A stretch of 64,000 nucleotides of DNA. Source: Stictocephala bisonia (Eukaryota; Arthropoda; Insecta; Hemiptera; Membracidae). The position numbers and the translations under genes were made by a program. The DNA is taken from positions 24,711 through 88,710 of the forward strand of contig JAQJVL010002631.1 in NCBI GenBank assembly GCA_035578905.1, read 5' to 3'. Below, piece by piece: positions 1-11,956 of the stretch; within the stretch, counting starts at the first letter, position 1; each line of letters starts with the position of its first letter. The notes beneath the pieces were generated by a model. That model was not told where the DNA came from. It made no database searches and was given only the letters and a program-made list of their open reading frames with translations.

Positions 1-400
1 AAAAATAAATCCTTCTATTTCTGTAAATATATTTGGTTATGAAAAAGACGAAGTCTATCCTATTAGAATCACTAAATAAAAGTTCAGGATTCACCATGTA
101 AACTTGTTAATTTTGACAAATGTCAAAACTACTCACCACTGTTTGATAACAAACTTGTCCCGACTGCTATCTCACTTGACTAAACACGATTATATTCCAC
201 TGTAACTACTGCCTACACAGATTTTAAACTTACGACTCACTTACTATTCACTTACCTTTGTGTTTACAACACGGAGCACAAAAGACTAGACTACCCACTG
301 AGGACGAAAAAGTCATGTACTTTAAAAACTATACTCTCACTTACAAAATCACATTTACCATTTACTGTGAATTTGAAAGTTTTGTACAACCTTTGGGTAA
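1..400 (+). pseudogene. Family-B DNA polymerase fragment (relic of the palindromic PolB element)
   Basis: Not a working gene. Its translation matches, piecewise, the part of the polymerase found whole at about 35041-35420: the stretch around FGYEKDEVYP, then LSRLLSHLTKH, then HGAQKTRLPTEDEK, ending just past the first exonuclease motif. Stops and small indels break every frame; a stop falls right after RITK. The exonuclease I motif reads EFESF, whereas the 35.4-kb copy has DFESF, so the first catalytic aspartate is lost. Homology fades at about 400 and the left side runs off the window. This is a separate, older copy of the same family as the large element at 33-63 kb. The identity comes from direct comparison within the window; the family assignment rests on the fuller copy. 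Confidence 0.8.
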
Positions 401-898
401 TTTTAAAAAGTTAATTTCGTTTAAATTCCAAATTTTCTTTATTGACACAATGTTAATTATTAGAGTAAATTATTAATCCAAGTTATTAGAAATATGTTTA
501 GGTTTGTCGCTCATTATATCAGTAAAATTAAGTTATTTTAATCTTAACTGCAAACATAACAATGATATATAATTTACTCAGATTAAACCGTAATAATAAA
601 CATAACAGAACATTAAAAATTAGTACATAATACAATCTTTTGTTGGTTAATTGATGGAACTTTTTTTTCAACAAAGTAATTTACCAAACTTTACCATTAT
701 CATTGAATGTATACCATATGCGATTATGTTGGGACAGTCCAATGTGTTGTTCATTTCGTTGAAGGGCTATTTTGCAGCGGAAGGGATTGGAATGTGGACT
801 TTCACCGCTCCTCGACGGTTGGACACCCCTATTGTTTAGAAGGTTATTGCTCCATGTCACTGCATCACCATTGAACAGCCGAAAATACGCAGCCAGGC
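401..898. other. Gene-free stretch between PolB relic and transposon
   Basis: AT-rich to about 720, then slightly GC-richer up to the TA at 899-900. No coding signal, RNA gene or repeat recognised. The GC-richer 760-898 and 3984-4060 are the two flanks of the transposon and may have been one sequence before it inserted. Confidence 0.5.
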
Positions 899-900
899 TA

Positions 901-1240
901 CAGTCTGTATACGGTAGGGTGGCGCACGGACCCGCCAGCTACCTGTGTCGGTCCTTTCCTCCGCACGGCGCTCGCGGCTGTTTCCACAATGAGTCACCAA
1001 GTAGCCCCTCTAATAGAATTATTAACTTTTTTTACTTTCTCATAATATCTCAATTTTAATAGAATATTTGTAAAGTACTAACAAAACTAAGAAAAGTGAT
1101 ATAAAACACGATGTGCTTTGATTATAAATAACGAAATGGTCGAAAGTTATTTTTTAGCCGGAATACTGTATGATTTGTTAAATGTTTTATATTTCTCATA
1201 ATTCCCTAATCTTGATACAATATTATTTTAAGAGTTCTTT
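901..1240 (+). repeat. Left terminal inverted repeat of the DD82E transposon
   Basis: Matches the reverse complement of 3640-3981. The first 60 bases are identical; scattered substitutions and a short indel near 1131-1135 follow, then decay after about 1190. It contains a GC-rich block (901-990) followed by AT-rich sequence, mirrored at the other end. Confidence 0.9.
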
Positions 1241-1826
1241 GAAAAAAGCTAGAATAATTTAAAACTATGTTATCGCATACTATTTAATCAGCCAAAATAT
1301 CATTAAATAGGCAACACTACATACTTTACAGTTTATTTGATTAATAAATCAACATTATTTTATATTACTCCCAGTAATCTTCTTCAAGCCAAAGTATTTA
1401 GTGTCCAGAAGTTGAGCATTTTCCATTTATCTTCCATGTTGTTTCCGTGTGACACTGAAATAAAACAAAATCGCGCTAAAACCAATATACAATATTTTAA
1501 GATTGCAGTTAATTTTTTACCATTCGTTATATTTTATTACTAGTTCTAATGACATTAAAATGTTTTAAAGCATACATTGAAATGTTACAGTACCCGCTAT
1601 TCATCAATCATCGCAACCTTATTGTCATGACTAATAAAGAAGTAGTAATATCTTATTATACTCTACTTATAATAAAAAAAAACGTTTAAAGTCTCTGTAA
1701 ATTTGAAGATAATTATTTTGTTTTACTGTATACTATTATCATATTTTTATACCCTTTTTGTAGTCATATATATTACGTCCAATAAAATTTTCTAGGTAAA
1801 TAGATTTTATTTTTTATTTTACCTGA

Positions 1827-3293
1827 TTACTCTAGAGGTGACACTCCTAGATCGTCATCGTTATCGCTGGTATCCCAGTCACTGTCATCCGATTCACCAG
1901 GGGCCAGATTAATGACTAGTTCTTGGACACTGACGTCATCAAGTCCTTCGTTTGTCCAGTCTGCCTCGACTTCTTTCTTGACGTGTTCAACGCATTTGCG
2001 CCAATCTTCTGAGGTGAAGGAGTTTACAGCTTCCATAAACAAATCCTGAACATCGTTCAATTTAAATGTAGTATTCCTTGCTGCTACATACCGCTTCAAA
2101 GTTGACCAAACCAGCTCAATTGGATTGTAATTACAGTGGTACGGTGGCAGTCTGATTACTTTAAACCCACGCTTACAGGCTTCTTTATCTATTACGTAAG
2201 ATTTTCTTTGTTCCTTATGCAGCTTTACAAGACTGTATAGTTCTGGCTTCCGCATGTCTGGTGAATATGAAATGCCGCGAGTTTTCAGCCATTCCTCCAT
2301 TTCACACTTTCGTGAGCCAGATGTTGGCGCTTTGTTGGCTACTTGAGAGTGGTCAGGTGCGTTGTCCATTACTATTGTCGAACCAGCTGGAATAGACTTC
2401 AGGAGAACCTCAAAAAACCAACCCTCAAAGACTTCGGAATTCATTTCCTCGTGATATTCGACCGTTTTTTTTGACTGGAATATCAGAGGTGGCGACTTGA
2501 TCCAGCCGTTAAAGCCTCCTGCATGGCAAATTATTAAACGTTTTCCTTTTCCTAAAGGGGCATTTACAGAACACTTTACACTGTCATTTGTCCATCCTGA
2601 GTCTTTCGAAGTGTTGGCGTTGATCCATGTTTCATCCAGAAAAATAAATTTTTTATAGTCAATTTCCCGAATTTTTCGCAAATATCGGCACCTAGCAAGA
2701 GCAACTGAGGGTTTCTCCATGAGAACTTTTCTATTGTCTAACTTTTTCCATTTAATTCCGATAGTTTTCAAAATTTTTGCCAGTGTTCGTATACAACCAT
2801 CAAACAAACCCGCTGTTCGTAAACTTACTTTTAACTTTCGGAGGGTAGGGACTTCTCGGCGTCTGTAGTAGCTAAAAACGTGGTTTCTAATTGCAGTTTT
2901 CTCAAAATCGTCTAGCTGTGTAACTATTGACTTGTATGGTTTTCTTCTTCTTGGGGTAGTAAGCTTAGGGATGGTAGGTCTAGGAGTATTTTGCCTGGAT
3001 TTATTACTTACAGCTGATTCAGGTATTGGTGATTGATCCGTTTCTTCAAAACTTTGAGGGTTGACACTAGAGTTTCCTTCATTTTCCACTGCTTGTTTTA
3101 GTTGCGACTTGATCCGCACCAATGTTCTTCGTGAAATGTTACATGCGGCGACCACTCTTTCAGATACTTTTTTCACATCTAATAATGGACCTTTGTTGTC
3201 ACGTTCCCGCTCAAAGTAATGTAACACCGATGCAATTATAGTTCTGGCTTGAGAGTTATAAGTAAACCCACGTTTTTCACTTGATGGCGGCAT
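1827..3293 (-). CDS. DD82E transposase of the IS630/Tc1/mariner superfamily (Sailor-type)
   Basis: Catalyses cut-and-paste transposition of the surrounding element by a DDE nuclease. I chose the ATG at 3293 (protein begins MPPSSEKRG, 488 residues) because the in-frame codon further upstream at 3329 is TTG. The N-terminal third has a helix-turn-helix-like stretch (VVAACNISRRTLVRIKSQL) followed by a basic linker. Catalytic motifs are FLDETWIN (about 2.63 kb), IVMDNAPDHS (about 2.36 kb) and NYNPIELVWSTLK (about 2.12 kb). There are 82 residues between the second Asp and the Glu, against 34-41 in classical mariner and Tc1 enzymes; 82 is the spacing that defines the Sailor group. The C-terminus is acidic (SDDSDWDTSDNDDD). 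No stops or frameshifts are seen, so it may be active. The DDE assignment is firm; the Sailor label rests on spacing plus TA duplication. Confidence 0.93.
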   Translation of the reverse strand: MPPSSEKRGFTYNSQARTIIASVLHYFERERDNKGPLLDVKKVSERVVAACNISRRTLVRIKSQLKQAVENEGNSSVNPQSFEETDQSPIPESAVSNKSRQNTPRPTIPKLTTPRRRKPYKSIVTQLDDFEKTAIRNHVFSYYRRREVPTLRKLKVSLRTAGLFDGCIRTLAKILKTIGIKWKKLDNRKVLMEKPSVALARCRYLRKIREIDYKKFIFLDETWINANTSKDSGWTNDSVKCSVNAPLGKGKRLIICHAGGFNGWIKSPPLIFQSKKTVEYHEEMNSEVFEGWFFEVLLKSIPAGSTIVMDNAPDHSQVANKAPTSGSRKCEMEEWLKTRGISYSPDMRKPELYSLVKLHKEQRKSYVIDKEACKRGFKVIRLPPYHCNYNPIELVWSTLKRYVAARNTTFKLNDVQDLFMEAVNSFTSEDWRKCVEHVKKEVEADWTNEGLDDVSVQELVINLAPGESDDSDWDTSDNDDDLGVSPLE

Positions 3294-3639
3294 AATCGTG
3301 CACAAAAAATTAAAACATTCACTAAACAAAAAAATATCACTTGGAAAAAAATTAAACTATTTAAACAATTAAAAAAATAATAAATAAAGCAACTATGTGT
3401 AATGTATTCGTTACAAGTTATCCCGGGAAGTATCCACATCTAACTGAAAACTACCCTGGCACCCTGGACAACCATTACTGCTAAGAGTGGTGAATCACCA
3501 ACCCCTTCGCGGAAAAATATTAGCTCACATATTAGACTACGGTTAGTCATCAACAAGTTCAATGTCCTAACCAGTCTTGTTGTCCCATGTCCCATATCTG
3601 CACACTGCACGACTATGGGAGAAGGCAAGAGTACCGTAC

Positions 3640-3981
3640 CTTATTTCAAAGTACTCTTAAAATAATATCGTATCATGATAACGTTGTATGAGAAATGTAA
3701 AACATATAACAAATCATACAGTATTCCGGCTAAAAAATAACTTTCGACCATTACTTATAATCAAAGCACATCGTGTTTTATATCACTTTTCTTAGTTTTG
3801 TTAGTACTTTACAAATGTTCTATTAAAATTGATATATTATGAGAAAGTAAAAAAAGTTAATAATTCTATTAGAGGGGCTAGTTGGTGACTCATTAAGGAA
3901 ACAGCCGCGAGCGCCGGGGGGAGGAAAGGACCGACACAGGTAGCTGGCGGGTCCGTGCGCCACCCTACCGTATACAGACTG
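3640..3981 (-). repeat. Right terminal inverted repeat of the DD82E transposon
   Basis: Inverted partner of 901-1240, ending exactly at 3981 before the TA duplication. Between it and the transposase start lies about 350 bp (3294-3640) of non-coding sequence, presumably the transposase 5' region. Confidence 0.9.
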
Positions 3982-4071
3982 TAGTAGCGCGATGTTGTTG
4001 TCCACTCTGCTCCTCACTCCCCACCCCAGACTTAACCTGCGCGAGGTGATTTTTGTTAAAGTGATTCTACT

Positions 4072-4515
4072 GTAAATACGGAACTCTGCAGTGCTTTGTG
4101 AAATATAACATGTGGTGGCACCTTTGATGCCCACAGCCAACATATAATATGAATACGGAACTCATATATATGAACTTGTTATATATGAATATATAACAAG
4201 TAATATAAATATGGAACTCTGCAGTGCTTTGTGAAATATAACATGTGGTGGCACCTTTGATGCCCACAGCCAACATATAATATGAATACGGAACTCATAT
4301 ATATGAACTTAATATAAAATATAACATGTGCTTTGTGAAATATAACATGTGGTGGCACCTTTGATGCCCACAGCCATCATATAATATGAATACGGAACTC
4401 ATATATATGAACTTGTTATATATGAATATATAACAAGTAATATAAATACATGTGGTGGCACCTTTGATGCCCACGGCCAACATGTAATATAAGTACGAAA
4501 CTCTACAGTGCTTTG
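4072..4515. repeat. Tandem repeat, about four units of 133/104/103 bp
   Basis: The phrase ACATGTGGTGGCACCTTTGA followed by TGCCCACAGCC recurs at 4108, 4241, 4345 and 4448. Unit length drops from 133 to 104 and then 103 through internal deletions. Between copies are self-complementary AT-rich stretches (TATATATGAACTTGTTATAT and similar). Short open frames here are by-products of the repeat. Function unknown. Confidence 0.85.
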
Positions 4516-5050
4516 ATTTATATCTCCAGTGTGATGTTTTTCATTTATTTCATATGCATTCTGAAGTATGCTTAAAGAAATACTAATGTTCAACAAGTAA
4601 ATAAATTTAAATATATTGTTCTAATATAACAAATACTTTATGTAACGTGATTATAGTAGTAACCTGTTTAACATTACATTTGCTGTAGTAAAGATTACTT
4701 TTATCACTATTGACGTCCAAAAATAATTTTACAAAATAAAGGACCAAGCCACTTGATTAAAAAATTTAAAAAAAATTTACAAGACTATAATAGCTAAAAA
4801 ATTAGATCTGATACAAAAAAAAAAAAAAAAAACTTTTGGTAATATTATTTATTAGGTAGATATCATATCACATAAAGAACAAAATGCATTACATTTAACC
4901 TATTTGTAACTCATAAACTACATATTACTATTATATAACTACCTATTACTCATAAACTTACTTTTAACTGTAATTACTTTAATTTATACTACAATATTTT
5001 AAAATATTGCAAGTGTATAGTTCGTTTTAGTAACTGCTGATTAAAAATAT
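4516..5050. other. AT-rich gene-free stretch
   Basis: No coding signal or known RNA recognised. Holds a run of about 18 A at 4814-4831 and AT-rich low-complexity sequence. Confidence 0.5.
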
Positions 5051-5175
5051 TATCACTAACAAATTCTAGGTCTTCGGGGTTCAACCGCGTCAATTGGCTA
5101 TGTACAAACAGGCAATGTTTGTACATAGCCAATTGACGCGGTCGAACCCCGAAGACCTAGAATTTGTTAGTGATA
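5051..5175. repeat. Near-perfect hairpin, 59-bp arms and 7-nt loop
   Basis: 5051-5109 is the reverse complement of 5117-5175 with one mismatch over 59 bp; the loop is AGGCAAT. The arms are GC-richer than their surroundings. In the right arm and just beyond (5125-5230, plus strand) a short open frame reads like an exon remnant (NPEDLEFVSDSDD), so the hairpin may be an inverted duplication of a coding scrap. A small-RNA precursor is the alternative. Confidence 0.9.
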
Positions 5176-8100
5176 GTGACGACCGTGGAAGCCTATCGAT
5201 GAAAAAATGTTATCGTTTTAAATATAGATAAAATTTAATATTACAATCTACTTATAAACATAATTTAGTTGTTTTACAGATGTTTATTTTGCAAAAGGAT
5301 ATCCATCTTTGTTCTATGAGTTGAAATCTTATATAAGTTAACAATCTGATTTTGAGTGTGAACTATAACATTTATGAGGAAAACAATTAATTGATTTTAT
5401 TTTATATTTGAATGAATTTAATGACAACTACTATTTGGTGAATAAATATAGTTTTTTTAGTACAATTTTTTATTTTCAGGCCAATGAAACTATCTTGAAT
5501 GACCATTAATTTATTTACAAGAATACTCCCCTTCATACAATTATGGAGGTGATAATTACAATTATTCTGTTTATCTGATTATCAATAGAGCTTGGACATA
5601 AAAATATTGGCATTGTATAATTTGGGTAGTTTAGACAAAACAATATTCGAATGTATGTGGTTATAATATGTCTTTTGGATTAAAAATATTTTACATAATT
5701 ATTATTTGTACTTTGTATATTACTTTGTATAATATACACATTATGGTTTATTTTAAAATTGCCATTTTTATACAAAACAGACTTAAGTGGCAATAATGTT
5801 TTAAATACAGCATTAAAAATTTTATGTACATCAATCAATGATACAGAAAGAAAACAATCGATCTAGAAAGTAATCTACCAACAATGGTAAGCCTAATATT
5901 AAAATACTGAAAATATTATAGTATACAATTGATATTGTAAGTCATAATAGCATATTTTACCAGTATAAGAGTAAAATAAAAATAGTGGGTTACAATACTA
6001 ATTCATAATATAAATTAAGACATGACGTAAATATTGTACAGCAAATGTCAGCTTTGCAATCGTAGTCAGCCATCAAATTCAGATAAAGTTTAATTTGTTT
6101 TTAGATAAATGATTTCTCTCTGACGATGTTCAATAGCTCCAAAAGACTCAGAGCTACAGAAGGTTTTAATTTTGACCATATATTTATAACCAAGGCTTTT
6201 ACTGCATTAAAAGTTAGTTTATATGACCTACAGATTTACATAGCTTGTATAAATATTACGTGACGTGATGCCTTTGCATGGGTTGAACCACATCTTCAAC
6301 ATAGGTAAAGGATATACTTAGGATTATGTTAAATTATTTTTAGTGTTGTTACATTTATTGTGGCTTATAGTCCTCGTTAGCTCAAGTTCATAAAATGTAA
6401 AAAGTACCACCATTCAAGTCCAATACAGTTAAAGTATGGTGGGTTACAGGGATCTATTCTCTGTAATTATTAACAGTATAATTCATATGCAGTTCAAATA
6501 CTGTCACATTTAGTTTGAATGTGAGTTAATGTTAGTTCATAAAATTGCTATTCCATAATCGAATTTTACAAATGAGGTATAATTGGAGAGGTAAAGTTAT
6601 TGAAAAATAGTTTTTTGTCTTACACAATTTTTATAAAACCATTAGTTTTTTAGATACTTGTTAAAATATAAATAAAATGGCCGTAATTTTGAAAATAATG
6701 AAGATAATTTAAAAATATTGTTTTATCAAATAATATATTCTACATGAACTAACTTACCGAGTTTTGTAACAATCGTAAAGATAACAACGAAGATATAAAT
6801 AGTTTTATTAAAAAAAAAAAAAAAAATGGCAAGTAGCTGCTCAACAAATGGGAAATTGAAAACACTATTATTCTTCAATTTTAGTTTAGAATCACACATA
6901 TAATCTTAAAATGCATAAATATTTATCACCCTGTTTATGTGATGATTATACTTTATTTCATTTGAAAAGTACGTGAAATAGATATGCTACAAATAAAAAT
7001 TCCTAGTTTACTGTATTTGCACTCAGTCCCATAAAACCTAAATTATAAAACGAAAATTTAGTAATTTTTATTGAAAATATGTTAAATAAATTTATAAAAT
7101 ATATTCATTGCATGAATTCAATAAATTTGTATATGTTCTTTGTGTCACTAACACTCATCGACATGTGTACTGATAAAGATGATTCGGTTTATTTATAGTG
7201 TAAATAAGATCATATATAGGGAGTGTATTTTTAGTTGTTGTGGGTAGTGTCTACAGCCCCATCATTAGATAAAGAACTTACTATGGAAGAGAGAAGTTCT
7301 ACCATTAGTTTGGTGTGTCATTACAACTCAGCTGTCATGTGTCTTGTTACTGATGGTATGTTTTACGTAGTTAGTGTACAAAGGTCACATGTACAGACTG
7401 TTTTTTAGTTATTTTATAATGTATCAACAGTAAAATCCTGAGAGCGCTGTTTAGGAAAATTATAAGTTCAATCATTAGCTATTTGTGTCATTAATAATCA
7501 AGTTGTGTTCCTTGTGGCGACACTGATAGTATAGTGTAACTGAGGTCAATTGTTATTAGTGTAGCTTAAATTGTTGTAAAACGTTTCATCAAAAAATAAA
7601 TGTATTATAACTGTGTATAAATAGAGGTGACGAGTTATTTGATAATAAACGTTTTTAACAGTTAAAACAATTTTTTTTAATTTATGTAACATTTTATTAT
7701 ATGGGTATATTAATGGTCTTAATACCAGGAATCACTGATTGTTGAGATCTCACAATATCCGTCCACAGCATGTGGAACTACCACAGGTCATCTCCTTTTC
7801 CTAGGACTCTACAATTGTATTTATACTTCGTAGAGAGGATAGCCTGCCCAACTAACACACTTTTAAGCATGCAGAAGCATTTATAAAAGCCCAAATGTTA
7901 ATTCCTCTAGCGTTGAGAAAATGTAATGTATTGGATAATTTCAGGTTAGTGTTTTGGAGGAAGAGAGATCTAAGCCAGTATTTCAACATACAGCTACGTA
8001 GTATAAGTTGAGCTCTGCTACATGACCTTGAGAAACATCGAGTGTGGATACATATATTCCTCTCATCGTCTATTAAAAATGTATAGTTATTTATAGTGGA

Positions 8101-10100
8101 AATATAACTTGTAAGAATGTATTTGTATTATTTTTGGTGAACCAATATAACTACATGTTTGGTGCAAAGTAGTTATATTGAAAACAATTATTATAATAGT
8201 TACGAAAATACAAATTATAATATTTATTATTATTCAGAAAAAAATTACTAAACATACTGAAAAACATGTAAAGTTTTACATTTAAGCACAAAATGAAAAT
8301 GTCTAATACCTTTTAATTTGTTAACTTAGGCATTTTTGTGTGAGTTAACTTACAAAAACTTTATGTTTGTCAGCCTTCATGTTTTGGTTGAAACTTTTTG
8401 ATGCCCTTCGGGAAGTCAGATTACTTTGCTTTAAAACAGTTGTAGTATGTCAATTATAAAATGACAAGTTTTTTCAAACTTTAATTAGTTTTGAACAATT
8501 CTACTTAATTTCAATGCAAGTAAAAAATCATGAAATCTGTCTGATACTTGTGTCTTTTAAATATATAGTAATAAATGTTTTAATAATGCGGGGAATGCTA
8601 TTGACATGTCAATACAGGTTAAAATAATTTTAAAAAGAATTTTCCCAATAGGAAATTGTATAGTTTGAAATGTATCAATAAATATTATAAATAATATTGT
8701 TATTTTACTTAAAGAAAATATTATGAAAGTACAATTTTATTAACATTGTATTGTATGGCCCTTTTAGTGTAGGTTCTACTATATGGATAAGATAGTCTAT
8801 GACGACACTTAACCGTTAATATAGTAGGGTTAAGTAAATTTAAACACTTAAAATGAGTAGTTATGCCTAAGGTAAGCCACAATAAGTCAACACCAGTATT
8901 CAAAGTAAATTATCTGTATTTCTGACATGTAATAACGTAATATTTAAATACATTTCTATAATATTTCAGTATTTTATAATTATAACGTTCATGAAAATAG
9001 GAGGAGGCTTTCTGACAAAAGGTAGTGTTGTTATAAAATACAGTAAGTACTAATGTACATAAAATAGATGAAATTGTAAATTAGGTCAAAGTATATAGAA
9101 CTGTGGTACAGCGCATTTCAGTATTTACTGGAATTCGCCCATTAATCTGGATTAAATGAAGGAGAATTAGTGGACCTATAGTATACATATTGATTGAGCT
9201 TATTAAATATACTCGGAAACGTTAAAAATATTCTTGAATGTATATTTATTAGTATTGAAATGTACGCAAGTTCCGTACAGATTTATAGTCGAAATAAATA
9301 GAATTATGTCTTGTATGTTTGGAATCACTTATTAACAAAACATACCCATACTTTTTTTCTAACTATTACGTAAAATCCCCATATATTCTTGCCTTATTAA
9401 AATAAACGTATATTGTTTAGATTATCTGTGCTCAAACAATAAACAAAACGTTTCTTTTTATTAAGTGCTGACTTCTAACTTTAGTAGTGCTTACCTCAAT
9501 TTAGTTTATTTATTTAATTCTTACGATTTTTAAATAATTTTTTATGTGTGCTAGAATAAAATAACTGAGCAAATTAAAAATCCTACGAAATATGTAAACA
9601 TGTTAATATTTAAACAATTTATTGTTTACATTCCGATATGTAATAATGTATTATAGAGTTGCATTATCTCCAAAATATGTTTAAACATGTTAAATTGTTA
9701 ATAAAACTTTTGGTATGACAGAAAAACATCTTTAACTGTAAATACAATCATTACTGGTTAATTTATTGAAAAATTAATATAGAATTTACTATATCAAAGG
9801 TGTATAACATGTTAAAAAATTAATAGTTTAAATGGTTGTGTTGTAGTTTAATAATATATTACAATAACCTTAAGAAAAAAATTGGCAATGAAGCAAAATT
9901 CAATTATGTTTTATCAAATTTACTATCTCAATATACTACCATCATTTATTAGTTCTTAGAAAAATAATAACTAAAATAAATGAAATAATGAAAAATGCTT
10001 TAATTATTTACAATAATAATGAAATTATTATTATAATCATTAATAATAACTCCTCACAATCATTGAACATTAAAAAACACTGCATCTAATATCTATATAG
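5176..10100. other. Long AT-rich non-coding region
   Basis: No gene supported: all frames are short and broken. Visible contents are a small hairpin at 8143-8180 (12-bp arms CAATATAACTAC / GTAGTTATATTG), an imperfect duplication around 7300-7390 and 7470-7540 (shared ATTAG...GTGTCATTA phrase), and a poly-A run near 6811-6826. 7740-8060 is less AT-rich than its surroundings, without a recognisable open frame; an untranslated exon or long RNA cannot be excluded. Confidence 0.5.
8143..8180. repeat. Small inverted repeat (12-bp arms)
   Basis: CAATATAACTAC at 8143-8154 pairs perfectly with GTAGTTATATTG at 8169-8180 across a 14-nt loop. No further context. Confidence 0.6.
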
Positions 10101-10129
10101 CCGCATGTGTAACTCACTGACTCACGTAT

Positions 10130-11790
10130 ACAAATTCTAACCCACTTCCAGATGAGCTAGAAACTTGAAATTTGGCACACTTGTAGCTTTTGCCGAGCAA
10201 CCAACGGGAAAATTCCGAAAATTAAAAATGTTTAATTTTTAACCCTCCAAAAAAATCAAAATGGCGGACGGGAAATTTGAATTGTGTGCAGAGTTTTACT
10301 AACGGCTTAATTGTGGGCAAACCGTTGGTTGTAGAACAAATCTGACAGCATACTTCAGATTTGTAATTAAATTTCCTACAATTTTGGTCATGTAACATTT
10401 TTTTGTATTTTTGATAATAACTACGCAAAAAATCGTTAATTTTCACATTTCGTTCAAAAAATGTTATTTTTGTTTTGTTTTTCGTATTTTACTGCATTAT
10501 AACGATAATTTAAGAACTTAAACACCTACACACTACTTAAATTTACTAATTTGTTATCAAAATTATTATTAAATTCGATTTTGCACTGTCCGTAACCTAG
10601 AAAAAATCCAAAATGGCTGACGTGAAAACGGGTATCTTTTTGCAGAGTTGAGGTTTTTGTTTTACTGAAACTTTAATTTTTAGTTTACTTAACAACAAAT
10701 TATATATACCAATTGAAAATAAAATTCTGCACAAAAAGTGTCCTGTGTGTTTTTGTGCTATATACAATAGTTTCCTGAGAAAAAGTCGGTAAACTTGAGT
10801 TCTTTCGAAAACACGTGATTTTTTTGGAATAGTTCCTCCCATTTAAGCATGATTTAAAGGAGCTAAAACCTTAAAACCCTACACGTTATTTACGTATAGA
10901 ACTTTGCTATCAAACTGCTATAAACTTTGATTTTTCACTTTTTATAACTTAAAAAAAATTTAAAAATGGCTTACGTGAAATTGCTGTACTGTTTGCAGAC
11001 TTGAAGTTTTTGTTTTACTGAAGCTGTAACATGTAGTTTAGATAGCATCTAATGAAATGTTAAACCTAAAAATTAGATGCTGTACAAAAAATGTAATGTA
11101 CATACAAAATTCTATGTACCACAAAAGGTACATACTCTAACTTTCCTCACAAAAAGTTTATAAATTTGAATTTGTGCCTACTATCAACTTAGATAGTATC
11201 CAATAAAAAACTAAGGTAATTTCTTATGATCATCTTAGATAGAACCCCCCCCCCCCTCAGATCATATTGGAAGCCCCCTGTGATCAACGGATAATCACCC
11301 GTTATCATCTAAAATGGCGGACGGGAATTTTGAATTGCTGACCGTATACTTCAGATTTGTAATTAAATTTCCTACAATTTTGTTAAGAAGTAATTTTTTG
11401 GTATTTCTGATATTAACTATGCAAAAATCATCAAATTTCACTTCTCGTTAAAAAAATTCTACTTTTGTTAGGTTTTTCGTATTTTATTGCTGTATTACGA
11501 TAATTTAAGACCCTAAAACCCGTACACACTATTTAACTTTACTACTTTGTTACGAAAACTGCTATAAAATTTGATTTGTAACTTTTCATAACCTAGAAAA
11601 AATCAAAATGGTTGACTTGAAAACGCCGACCTGTTTGCAGAGTTGAAGTTTTTTATACTGAACCTGTATAATTTAGTTTGGACAACATCTAATAGAATAT
11701 TTAAATTATATACTTAAATGCTTTATGTATAATACATTTCCTCACAAAAAGTAGGTAAAGTTGGGTTTTGTCAAAAATATGTTACTCACT
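10130..11790. repeat. Degraded direct repeats of an unidentified interspersed element
   Basis: Blocks starting around 10245 and 11307 align for about 500 bp. Both carry AAAATGGCGGACGGGAA, then ACTTCAGATTTGTAATTAAA, then CGTATTTTA, then CCTAGAAAAAAT...AAAATGG and GCAGAGTTGA. A partial third copy lies at about 10945-11170. Copies have diverged by substitutions and indels and show no open frame. A run of 12 C occurs at 11245-11256. The family is not recognised. Confidence 0.75.
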
Positions 11791-11956
11791 TATTCACTTA
11801 CGTATTCAAATTGTGTACAAAACTTTACGGACATTTAAACTATATATAAAAACAGTTTGTATTAATTTTTGTTGCCTAAAGGCCAATCATATTTTTACGC
11901 TGTATTTTCGGAATTTGTTTGTTGGTTTAGGCACCCTCCAGTGGCTGCGATAAATG

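Larger units (their letters stand above)
901..3981 (-). mobile_element. Complete Tc1/mariner-type DNA transposon, DD82E (Sailor-like), 3081 bp
   Basis: Both ends are visible. The left end starts CAGTCTGTATACGGTAGGGT at 901 and the right end carries its exact reverse complement ending at 3981. The inverted repeats stay nearly identical for about 290 bp and fade after about 340 bp. Each end is flanked by TA (899-900 and 3982-3983), the target duplication expected for the IS630/Tc1/mariner superfamily. One transposase lies inside, on the minus strand. The repeats are much longer than those of most mariners. Few differences between the two repeats and an uninterrupted ORF suggest a fairly recent arrival; that is an inference. 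Confidence 0.93.

Noticed and set aside
3823..4596. Several overlapping small frames beginning MLAVGIKGATTCY
   Set aside because: They are translations of the tandem repeat and of the transposon's inverted repeat.
5117..5175. Pol III B-box / tRNA-like sequence in the hairpin (GGTTCGACC)
   Set aside because: No matching A-box or cloverleaf around it; the resemblance is limited to a few bases.
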